A stretch of 64,000 nt of DNA, taken from positions 51,428 to 115,427 of the forward strand of contig NZ_JJML01000029.1 in the NCBI RefSeq assembly GCF_000775285.1, given 5' to 3'. The stretch comes from Neosynechococcus sphagnicola sy1 (GTDB lineage Bacteria > Cyanobacteriota > Cyanobacteriia > Neosynechococcales > Neosynechococcaceae). Under the pieces are notes generated by a model that was not told where the DNA came from, ran no database searches, and saw nothing but the letters and a program-made list of their open reading frames with translations. The position numbers and the translations under genes are program-made. Below, one piece after another: positions 1 through 7,469 of the stretch. Numbering within the stretch: position 1 is the first letter of the stretch; every line of letters begins with the position of its first letter.

Positions 1-54
1 TGCCCGTCACCCGCTCAAACATGACAGCTTCTCAACAGTTGAGGGAATTGAGGC

Positions 55-1159
55 GTGAGTGCTAACGTATCCCGTAGTTTCCCCCTCTCCGGTACCCATT
101 TGCTGCTGCTGCTCGGGGGGGGGGTTAGGTGCAACGGCTCTGATTCTGGATCATCTCTGGGGTCATCCCCCGCCTCTATCCTTGACCTTCCCCCTTGTTA
201 CCAGTGCCCTGGTGACTGCGGGGGTGGGCTATTGGGTCGTACCGTTACTGCGAGCCTTAAAGGCTGGGCAGGTGATTCGAGAAGATGGCCCCCAAGCCCA
301 TTTGCAGAAAGCCGGAACCCCGACGATGGGTGGGTTGTTTTTCGTCCCTGTGGCGGTGGCGATCGCCTTGATTTGGGCCGGATTAACCTTGGGAATTACG
401 TCCTCTGATTTTGTCTATGTGATTGCCACGGCAACCCTCACCCTGGCCTACAGTTTTATCGGCTGGCTCGATGACTGGCAAATTCTCCGCCGCCGATCCA
501 ACAAAGGGATATCGCCGCGTATGAAGCTGGCCTTGCAGATTGGGTTCAGTGCCCTCTTTTGCCTCTGGTTGGCTTGGAGTCAGCCCCAACTGAGCACGAT
601 GTCCTTTCCCTGGGGGCTTGCGCTTCCCTTGGGGCTGTTCTTCTGGCCCCTAGCCTGGTTTGTGCCTGTGGCGGAAAGTAATGCCACGAACTTGACGGAT
701 GGTTTGGATGGTTTGGCGGCAGGAACCGGGGCGATCGCCCTCTTGGGATTGGGAGCCTTAATTGCACCAGCTTTTCCCGGACTGATGTTGCTCTGTGCCA
801 GTCTCAGCGGTGGCTATCTGGGCTTTCTGGTCCATAATCGCCACCCAGCGCGAGTATTTATGGGGGATACGGGTTCCCTGGCCTTGGGGGGAGCCTTGGC
901 GGCGATCGCCCTCCTGAGTAATACCTTATGGGCGTTACTCCTTCTCAGTACCTTATTTCTCCTGGAAACCCTGTCGGTGATTGCCCAGGTGAGTTACTAC
1001 AAAGCCACAAAAGGGCCGGATGGAGTGGGTAAGCGGCTTTTGAAAATGGCTCCCTTCCATCACCATTTGGAACTATCCGGCTGGAAAGAAACCCAGGTGG
1101 TTGGGGTGTTTTATCTAGTCAATGGATTACTAGCACTACTCTGTTTGGTGCTGCCCTAA
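55..1159 (+). CDS. mraY: MraY, phospho-MurNAc-pentapeptide transferase (frameshifted in a G run)
   Basis: Integral membrane enzyme that transfers phospho-MurNAc-pentapeptide to undecaprenyl phosphate, making lipid I of peptidoglycan. Family marks seen: HLQKAGTPTMGG near residue 85, NATNLTDGLDGLA near 220 with the catalytic aspartates, the FMGDTGSLALGG motif, and the C-terminal APFHHHLELSGW histidine motif, all among about ten hydrophobic segments. Length (about 367 codons) is normal. The N-terminus reads from a GTG at 55 (SGTHLLLLLGGG), but the remaining protein is one frame over. The switch is at the ten G residues 115-124, where nine would restore a continuous frame. Because the gene is essential, I read this as a base-calling error. 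A second, diverged copy of the last 79 bases lies at 2607-2685. Confidence 0.95.
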
Positions 1160-1236
1160 AAATTGTGTGATCTCAATTCAGTTGAGGAGCATTGCAAAGA
1201 TGCTAGGCGATCCCTCCGTTTGGAACTGATCCTTTG

Positions 1237-2547
1237 TCAGGAGCGATAAAGTATCTTTGAGAAAGCAAAAGACCAGATGGGTCGCATATATTGAAAGAAT
1301 TCCTCGAAGGAAAATTTTCTATCGCCATTCAAATCATACATTCTGAGATACTGTTGTACTTCCTCCTCTGGTAAGCCCCACTCCAGGAGCAAGGTCTGGA
1401 TTTCAAAGAAATCTAAAAAGCCATTGCGGTAAATATCCAATTGACTGAATACAATTTTGGCCCTTTCTTCGTCGCCAATGGTTTTAGGATCTTTGGATAA
1501 ATATTCATTTTGACTTTGAGCCGCTGTTAGCCGCTGCTTGACGCTAGGGATTTGCCAGACATGTTCATAAAATAATTCAAAACTAAAACCTTCATTTGTG
1601 CCCTTTTGACTAATAAAGGCTTCCACGAAACTATTGGGGACTTGCCATTTTTTCAAAATCTCTTTGGTTTCTTCCTTGTCTAGCCAACCATTGCCATCTG
1701 TATCTAACTGGACAAAAACGGATCTGGCTATCTCGCGATCGCTGGCCCCAGCAGTAATATTGAAATTATTACTGAGCCACAATTCTCTAGCAGGCTCGTT
1801 AATTAACGTTTGTCTAGTACTTTCACGAACGAGACTAATTTTTTCTTCTTGGGTAGGCTGCATTATGAGGTTGTACAAGCCGATATAGCATAGTAAAAAC
1901 CCAACTAAAGATAGATTTCCCAAGGGCCCTAAAACCGCTGGAAATATCAAGAAGCCAGCAACCAATATGGAACTAGAATAAAGGGATTCTTTGAAGATAC
2001 CAAGGGTTGAAAATAAAAATAAAAAACTCGACACCAGACGTAAATATTCAGTACCAAAAAAGTATTTAATAACCACACGGTTGATTCTGGATTTAATAGT
2101 AGTTGTACGGCACAATACAAGTGCAACCCGACGCAAAAGATGTAGGAGGGTACCATAATCGCCTTAGCACCAAAGACAATTGGCGTTTGATAACTTGACG
2201 AAGTGATGTGTCCGATAATGGCTGACAGAGCCATTAGGGTTGCCCAAATAGTCGGATCGCTACTAAAAAAAGCGACGATGCCACAGAGTAATTCTATGAT
2301 TCCTGAAATCGCATGTACTCGAATGGAAAATTTTCGTGCCGGAAGCATTAAAAATTTAGGATGGGGCGGAGTCGTATAGTGATAATACAGGACATAGAAA
2401 TTACAAACGATAGAGGCGGCACAGAGGGCTAGTTTTTTGTTTGGTGAAATCAACTTCTGTGGTAAAACTAGTCGCAAGATAGAAATAAACTCCCATGTAA
2501 ATGATCAGCGGTAGTAATAGCAGCGCCACCTTGAGAGTTTTATTCAT
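1237..2547 (-). CDS. EF-hand protein with N-terminal multi-pass membrane domain, two frameshifts
   Basis: Unknown function. The C-terminal half, in an intact frame, holds three EF-hand-like calcium loops: DTDGNGWLDKEE, DIYRNGFLDFFE and DLNGDRKFSFEE, so calcium sensing is likely. The N-terminal half is hydrophobic with several membrane helices. The reading frame breaks twice, at the six-T run 2433-2438 (one T too many) and in the A-rich tract 2009-2026, so I treat it as one gene of about 436 residues rather than two overlapping ones. The start is the ATG at 2547, chosen because AAAGGA lies about 8 nt upstream and the product begins MNKTLKVALLLL. The block looks lower in GC than its neighbours and sits between the true mraY tail and a second mraY tail, which suggests acquisition. 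It has no recognisable operon partner. Confidence 0.6.
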
Positions 2548-2606
2548 TTTCTTCATCCTTTGCTATCTGCTGGGTTGTAACATAACGCGATCGCCCTAGC
2601 AACTTA

Positions 2607-2685
2607 TGGGAAAGTGGCTCAGGTGGTTGGAGTATTCGGTTTGGCCAATGGACTGCTAGCAATGCTCTGCTCGGTGCTGCCCTAA
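2607..2685 (+). pseudogene. Isolated copy of the mraY 3-prime end
   Basis: These 79 bases align without gaps to the last 79 bases of mraY (1081-1159), with about 59 identical positions and the stop codon included. Differences are mostly at third codon positions, and the translation keeps QVVGVF, NGLLA and VLP, so this was once a coding tail under selection. Similarity stops abruptly upstream of 2607, where a HIP1 octamer begins at about 2588. It is either the remnant of a second mraY or a displaced original tail after an insertion. Confidence 0.75.
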
Positions 2686-2738
2686 CATTTCTCTATCCCC
2701 AACTGAGGGGGTGGGCAGCCTTACTGCTCTAGGTGGCT

Positions 2739-3485
2739 TCAGAGTTCATTCATAAATTTCAGGTAGCTTTGGCTGAGTTCTTTGACCGAGGCTTCATAGA
2801 ACTGTTGCCCATGCTCGGGGGTTGCCAGATTTGGGTTAGAACCCATGCGGCCATCCGGGTAACGGCGGCGAAAATCCATTGCTCCGTAGATGCTATGGTC
2901 TGGACTCACATCCGGTGAGAGTGCAGCTTGCTTTCGAGCCTCCGGGTACAAATATTGGGTGACGGCAACTTCGCTGGGGGTGGCATGGGATCCTTCCTGA
3001 TCCCCGTAGAGGTCGCGGGCCAACTTCATCACCGCACTGCCTGTAAACCAATTCCCCAATTGGCACCGAACGAGTTCTCCCTGGGGTAAGTTGAGGTCAG
3101 ATACATGGGCGTAGGTTTCTGAAAAAGCAGCTCGCAGGGTTGCAATGTTCCCCCCATGGCCATTAATAAAAAAGAAGCGGGTAAACCCAGTACGCACCAA
3201 ACAGGTGAGGGTGTCTCGAACCACCAACATCAGGGTACTGGGTCGGAGGCTGATACTGCCTGGGAAAGCGGTGTGGTGGAGGGCCATGCCGACAGGGATC
3301 GTGGGGCCAACCATGGCTTGGGTAGAAGCTCCTACCCCCTGGGCGATCGCCTCAGCACAGATGGCATCGGTACCAATTAAGCCCGTCGGCCCATGCTGCT
3401 CGGTAGACCCAATGGGGATGATCATGCCCTGAGATCGCTGCAAATAGGTTTCTACTTCCGGCCAGGTACTTAAATGCAATAGCAT
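2739..3485 (-). CDS. Creatininase-family amidohydrolase
   Basis: Metal-dependent amidohydrolase of the creatininase/creatinine amidohydrolase family. Its substrate cannot be told from sequence; relatives act on creatinine, on formamides in riboflavin/F420 synthesis, or in mycofactocin maturation. Metal-binding and catalytic marks are present: GSTEQHGP (Glu and His), GTDAICAE (Asp), NGHGGN (His) and DQEGSHATPSE (Glu). Length of 248 residues is usual. I chose the ATG at 3485 because GGAG sits 5 nt upstream; an upstream ATG at 3524 would add 13 residues that do not resemble the family. The gene stands alone, so context gives no substrate. The roughly 350 bases between it and the next gene hold no feature I can support. 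Confidence 0.85.
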   Translation of the reverse strand: MLLHLSTWPEVETYLQRSQGMIIPIGSTEQHGPTGLIGTDAICAEAIAQGVGASTQAMVGPTIPVGMALHHTAFPGSISLRPSTLMLVVRDTLTCLVRTGFTRFFFINGHGGNIATLRAAFSETYAHVSDLNLPQGELVRCQLGNWFTGSAVMKLARDLYGDQEGSHATPSEVAVTQYLYPEARKQAALSPDVSPDHSIYGAMDFRRRYPDGRMGSNPNLATPEHGQQFYEASVKELSQSYLKFMNEL

Positions 3486-3835
3486 GGGGACTCCAAACAA
3501 GAATGAACCGAGGGCGATCGACATCCTCTGACACCTGCTCTGATTCTAGCCAGCGGTTCTGGATGGCTTCGATGAGCCATCAGCCAAATCTGGCCTGTTA
3601 GACCGCCTCCCAGGATCCACGGTTGCTCATCTGAGAAGGTTCTAAGCTACTTGACCAACACTATAAAATCAAGCAAATCAGCATGGAGTACGTAAAGATA
3701 TGGGCTTGCAGTCTTCTTCAGCACCATCCTTTTGGATATCCCGGTTGATCACAGGCGCTGATATGCTTTTGGGCAAGTGTTGCCCAACCTGACAATCAAA
3801 GGCTGCAATCTTTCGTCCCAAAAACCCCGGAAACC

Positions 3836-4672
3836 ATGTTGAGTCAAAAGCAAAAATGGTGGCAAGTGATCTTGATGTACGGGTTGCTGACAGCGATCGC
3901 CCTAGGGATGCTGGTTCCCCTGCTCTGGCTCCTGAGTACGGCCTTCAAATCCGCCGCTGAAGATATTTTTCAATTTCCCCCACAATTTCTGCCAGCCCAC
4001 CCCACTGTTGAGAATTTTATCAAAGTCTGGCAAAGTAATCCCTTTGGTCGCTATCTGTTCAACAGCACTGTGGTTGCAATCTTAACCGTAGGCATGAACC
4101 TATGCTTGTCGTCCTTAGCGGCTTACCCGTTGGCTCGACTGGATTTTCGGGGACGAGAGATCATTTTTGCTGCGATCGTCTCCACGATCATGATTCCGTT
4201 TCAAATTGTAATGATCCCGTTGTATATCTTGACCGTGCAACTGCACCTGAAAAATACCTATTTGGGGCTGATTTTTCCGGCGATCGCCTCAGCATTCGGG
4301 ATTTTCCTCCTCCGACAGGCCTTTCAAGGGGTTCCGAAGGAACTTGAGGAAGCAGCGCGGATGGATGGGTGCACGGAGTTGGGCATTTGGTGGTACGTGA
4401 TGCTGCCCTCGATTCGACCGGCCTTGGTCACCCTGGCTATTTTTGTGTTTATCGGCTCCTGGAGCGACTTTCTCTGGCCGTTAATTGTCCTGGATCGTCC
4501 AGAACTTTATACCCTGCCCCTGGGAGTCGCGACCTTAGCGGGAACCTTTTCCCTGGACTGGCGACTCATTGCGGCGGGTTCTGTGATTTCGATCGCGCCA
4601 ATTATTCTCTTTTTCTTGGTCATGCAGCGCTATATTGTGCCCACAGAAGCAGCAAGTGGCGTTAAAGGCTGA
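3836..4672 (+). CDS. Carbohydrate ABC transporter permease (MalG type)
   Basis: Inner-membrane permease of a binding-protein-dependent sugar importer. Six membrane helices are visible. The cytoplasmic EAA loop that docks the ATPase reads KELEEAARMDGCTELGIWW near residues 168-186, followed by a conserved proline. The family mark GSWSDFLWPLIVL follows, and the C-terminus ends RYIVPTEAASGVKG, as usual for MalG/LacG-type subunits. Length of 278 residues is full. No ATPase, partner permease or binding protein is nearby, so the rest of the importer must be encoded elsewhere. It runs in the same direction as rbcL but is separated from it by 259 bases with their own leader structure, so co-transcription is doubtful. 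Confidence 0.85.
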   Translation: MLSQKQKWWQVILMYGLLTAIALGMLVPLLWLLSTAFKSAAEDIFQFPPQFLPAHPTVENFIKVWQSNPFGRYLFNSTVVAILTVGMNLCLSSLAAYPLARLDFRGREIIFAAIVSTIMIPFQIVMIPLYILTVQLHLKNTYLGLIFPAIASAFGIFLLRQAFQGVPKELEEAARMDGCTELGIWWYVMLPSIRPALVTLAIFVFIGSWSDFLWPLIVLDRPELYTLPLGVATLAGTFSLDWRLIAAGSVISIAPIILFFLVMQRYIVPTEAASGVKG

Positions 4673-4799
4673 CATCTGGGGATCGTAAACATATACAGCG
4701 CTATATTACAAAAATTAACACTACAAGAATACTTATAAATGGGTCAAGAAGTTCTGAAGTTTTGCTTATGTGATCCCTGATATATTCAAGTTGTCCCGG

Positions 4800-4820
4800 T
4801 CTCTATACACCCCATAGAGA
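4800..4820 (+). promoter_or_regulatory. Perfect dyad in the rbcL upstream region (candidate LysR-type operator or leader hairpin)
   Basis: TCTCTAT and ATAGAGA form a perfect 7-base inverted repeat around a 7-base centre, about 112 bases before the rbcL start codon. It contains the T-N11-A core typical of LysR-type regulators. RbcR/CmpR-class regulators control carbon-fixation genes in cyanobacteria, so an operator is plausible. If it lies within the transcript it could instead be a 5-prime stem-loop. The rest of 4673-4931 is AT-rich, with no promoter boxes I can call confidently. Confidence 0.4.
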
Positions 4821-4931
4821 GAACTCAATTTCTTCGTCTCATGTGTCTGCGGGTGGAGCGTTAGTTGGTTAGAGTCCATTACTAGCGAGACAGGTCTGTC
4901 TAGAGCATTCAGATTTTTTAGGAAGGTAAGT

Positions 4932-6362
4932 ATGTCTTACGCGAAAACAAAAACCCAGGCCAAAGCTGGGTATTCAGCCGGAGTTAAGGATTACAAACTA
5001 ACGTACTACACTCCGGATTACACCCCCAAAGATACAGATATTCTGGCGGCATTTCGTGTGACTCCTCAGCCCGGTGTCCCACCGGAAGAAGCGGGAGCCG
5101 CTGTCGCAGCCGAATCTTCCACCGGCACCTGGACAACCGTGTGGACTGACCTGTTGACTGACCTCGATCGCTACAAAGGTCGTTGCTACGATATCGAACC
5201 CGTTCCTGGTGAAGACAACCAATTTATCGCCTTCATCGCCTATCCCCTGGATCTATTTGAAGAAGGTTCTGTGACCAACATGTTGACCTCCATTGTGGGG
5301 AACGTGTTTGGGTTCAAAGCCCTGAAAGCCCTGCGTTTGGAAGATCTACGGATTCCCGTTGCCTACTTGAAGACCTTCCAAGGCCCACCCCACGGGATTC
5401 AAGTCGAGCGTGACAAAATTAACAAGTACGGTCGTCCCCTCCTGGGTTGCACCATCAAGCCCAAGCTGGGTCTATCGGCGAAGAACTACGGTCGTGCGGT
5501 GTATGAGTGTCTCCGTGGTGGTCTCGACTTCACCAAAGACGATGAAAACATCAACTCCCAACCGTTCCAACGCTGGCGCGATCGCTTCTTGTTTGTTGCC
5601 GATGCCATTCATAAAGCCCAGGCTGAAACGGGTGAAATCAAGGGACATTACCTCAACTGTACGGCTGCAACCTGCGAAGAAATGTTGAAGCGGGCTGAGT
5701 TCGCCAAAGAACTGGAAATGCCCATTATCATGCATGACTTCTTGACGGCTGGCTTTACCGCCAACACCACCCTTTCTAAGTGGTGTCGTGACAATGGTTT
5801 GCTGCTGCACATTCACCGCGCCATGCACGCTGTGATTGACCGTCAGAAGAACCATGGGATGCACTTCCGCGTCCTCGCCAAGTGCCTGCGGATGTCCGGT
5901 GGTGACCATATCCACACCGGAACAGTGGTCGGAAAACTGGAAGGTGACAAAGCCGTCACCCTGGGTTTCGTCGATCTGCTGCGGGAAAACTACATTGAGC
6001 AAGACCGCTCCAAGGGCATCTACTTCACCCAGGATTGGGCATCGATGCCGGGGGTGATGGCCGTTGCGTCCGGTGGTATCCACGTATGGCACATGCCAGC
6101 GCTGGTTGAAATCTTCGGGGATGACTCAGTGCTGCAATTTGGGGGTGGTACCCTGGGTCACCCCTGGGGGAATGCACCGGGTGCCACCGCTAATCGTGTG
6201 GCTTTGGAAGCCTGCGTCCAAGCTCGTAACGAAGGTCGTGACCTGATGCGGGAAGGCGGCGACATCATTCGTGAAGCCTGCCGCTGGAGTCCTGAATTGG
6301 CAACGGCCTGCGAACTGTGGAAGGAAATCAAGTTCGAGTTTGAGGCACAGGACACCATCTAA
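4932..6362 (+). CDS. rbcL: RuBisCO large subunit, form I
   Basis: Catalytic subunit of ribulose-1,5-bisphosphate carboxylase/oxygenase, housed in the carboxysome. Visible marks: [14 protein letters not shown] and [19 protein letters not shown] in the active site; [13 protein letters not shown] with the lysine that is carbamylated; [15 protein letters not shown]; loop 6 [13 protein letters not shown] with its catalytic lysine; and [12 protein letters not shown]. Length is 476 residues, as in cyanobacteria. The start is supported by AGGAAGG centred about 10 bases before the ATG. rbcX and rbcS follow in the usual order, and the whole operon ends at a strong terminator. No frameshift is seen here, in contrast to many neighbouring genes. 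Confidence 0.99.
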   Translation: MSYAKTKTQAKAGYSAGVKDYKLTYYTPDYTPKDTDILAAFRVTPQPGVPPEEAGAAVAAESSTGTWTTVWTDLLTDLDRYKGRCYDIEPVPGEDNQFIAFIAYPLDLFEEGSVTNMLTSIVGNVFGFKALKALRLEDLRIPVAYLKTFQGPPHGIQVERDKINKYGRPLLGCTIKPKLGLSAKNYGRAVYECLRGGLDFTKDDENINSQPFQRWRDRFLFVADAIHKAQAETGEIKGHYLNCTAATCEEMLKRAEFAKELEMPIIMHDFLTAGFTANTTLSKWCRDNGLLLHIHRAMHAVIDRQKNHGMHFRVLAKCLRMSGGDHIHTGTVVGKLEGDKAVTLGFVDLLRENYIEQDRSKGIYFTQDWASMPGVMAVASGGIHVWHMPALVEIFGDDSVLQFGGGTLGHPWGNAPGATANRVALEACVQARNEGRDLMREGGDIIREACRWSPELATACELWKEIKFEFEAQDTI

Positions 6363-6440
6363 ATATAGGGCCACGGGCAAAAGTCAGCGGTAAAGAGTGA
6401 AATTTTCTTTTGCCTTTTCCTTTTACTTTTGCCTTGCCTT

Positions 6441-6863
6441 ATGGATCTCAAGCAGATTGCGAAGGACACGACCAAAACGCTGATCAGCTATCTGACCTAT
6501 CAGGCGCTGCGGGTTGTGATTGCACAGTTGGATGAAACCGAGCCGAAACGAGCGTACTGGTTACGCCAGTTCTCCTATCGGGTGAGCATTCAAGATGGTG
6601 AGAACTATCTGCAAGCCCTCTTCCAAGAAGAGCAGCGATTAGCATTCCGCATCCTAACGGTGCGAGAGCATATCGCTGAGGAAATTGCCGATTATCTACC
6701 AGAAATGGTTCGCACGGGTATCCAACAGGCCAATTTACAACAGCGCACCCAGCAGTTGGAACGGATGACCCAAGTGACTTCTGAGGTTCTAGAGGCCAGT
6801 CCTCGTCCTGATATTCCCATGCTTCCGGAGGCCCAGCCTGACGCAGAGACGGAAGGCGCTTAA
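6441..6863 (+). CDS. rbcX: RbcX, RuBisCO assembly chaperone
   Basis: Small dimeric helical chaperone that binds the C-terminal peptide of RbcL and promotes assembly of the L8 core before RbcS joins. It begins MDLKQIAKDTTKTLISYLTY and contains YQALRVVIAQLDETEP and the arginine/glutamate-rich helices of the family; the poorly conserved tail is rich in Pro, Glu and Asp. Length is 140 residues. I take the ATG at 6441; a TTG four codons upstream is also in frame but has no better support. It lies 78 bases after rbcL and 53 bases before rbcS, so the three genes are one operon. Confidence 0.95.
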   Translation: MDLKQIAKDTTKTLISYLTYQALRVVIAQLDETEPKRAYWLRQFSYRVSIQDGENYLQALFQEEQRLAFRILTVREHIAEEIADYLPEMVRTGIQQANLQQRTQQLERMTQVTSEVLEASPRPDIPMLPEAQPDAETEGA

Positions 6864-6916
6864 GGCTTCCCACCCCTGAACTCCATCTGTAAAACCTAAA
6901 AATTACCGAGGAATCC

Positions 6917-7264
6917 ATGAAAACTCTACCCAAAGAGCGTCGTTACGAAACTTTCTCCTACCTGCCTCCCCTCAGCGATGCTCAGATCGCCCGCCAGATT
7001 CAATACACGATTGAAAATGGCTTCATTCCTTGCGTGGAGTTCAACGAAGACTCTGCCGCAGAAACTTACTACTGGACGATGTGGAAGCTGCCCCTGTTCA
7101 ACTGCACCACTCCCCAAGAGGTTTTGGCCGAAGTGCAACAGTGTCGCTCAGAGTACGGTAACTGCTACATACGTGTGGTTGCCTTTGATAACGTCAAGCA
7201 ATGCCAGGTAATGAGCTTTATTGTGCATAAGCCCGGTACCAGCGGCGGCGGTTACCGCTACTAA
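6917..7264 (+). CDS. rbcS: RuBisCO small subunit
   Basis: Small subunit that caps the RbcL octamer and completes the L8S8 holoenzyme. Family marks: [13 protein letters not shown] at the N-terminus, [20 protein letters not shown], and [15 protein letters not shown]. Length of 115 residues is typical of cyanobacteria. The C-terminal [11 protein letters not shown] is slightly extended and glycine-rich. Weak GAGGA lies just upstream of the ATG. It is the last gene of the operon and is followed 27 bases later by a strong intrinsic terminator. Confidence 0.98.
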   Translation: MKTLPKERRYETFSYLPPLSDAQIARQIQYTIENGFIPCVEFNEDSAAETYYWTMWKLPLFNCTTPQEVLAEVQQCRSEYGNCYIRVVAFDNVKQCQVMSFIVHKPGTSGGGYRY

Positions 7265-7291
7265 GATTCTGTAGCGGATGGGATGATTTTG

Positions 7292-7321
7292 ATAGGGTGG
7301 GCATGGCTCACCCTATTTTTT
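7292..7321 (+). terminator. Intrinsic terminator of the rbcLXS operon
   Basis: The bases 7292-7316 fold into a stem of about 11 pairs (ATAGGGTGGGC with GCTCACCCTAT, one G-T wobble) with a three-base ATG loop, followed at once by six T residues. This is a textbook factor-independent terminator just after rbcS. Confidence 0.9.
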
Positions 7322-7469
7322 GTGTCCTTCCGGTTTCAGGGATCGGGGTTAGCATCAGAAATGACAGCCATCGGCACAAGCCTTTGGGGGATGGCGTGTT
7401 AAGCAATCTTCCAGAGTTGGCGTTTGACAGTCTGATCCTGTCCTTATCTGCCTGACTGGCGCTTTTTTA

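Noticed and set aside
115..124. Programmed ribosomal frameshifting as the cause of the frame breaks
   Set aside because: Breaks occur in many unrelated genes at runs of different bases, without shifty-stop or pseudoknot patterns; error is simpler.
31..1186. Similar small hairpins (CTCAA...TTGAG) before and after mraY at 31-43 and 1172-1186
   Set aside because: Five-pair stems, no T tract and different loops; probably chance, too weak to call as regulatory elements.
1237..2477. Two separate overlapping genes instead of one EF-hand gene
   Set aside because: The two frames overlap by 190 bases and each becomes unlike a protein outside its own half; a single broken gene explains both.
3702..3794. 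Small open frame of about 30 codons before the sugar permease
   Set aside because: No ribosome-binding site and no resemblance to a known peptide.
5472..6092. Long open frame antisense to rbcL (about 206 codons)
   Set aside because: It lies wholly within rbcL on the other strand and reflects codon composition of a highly expressed gene; no family resemblance.
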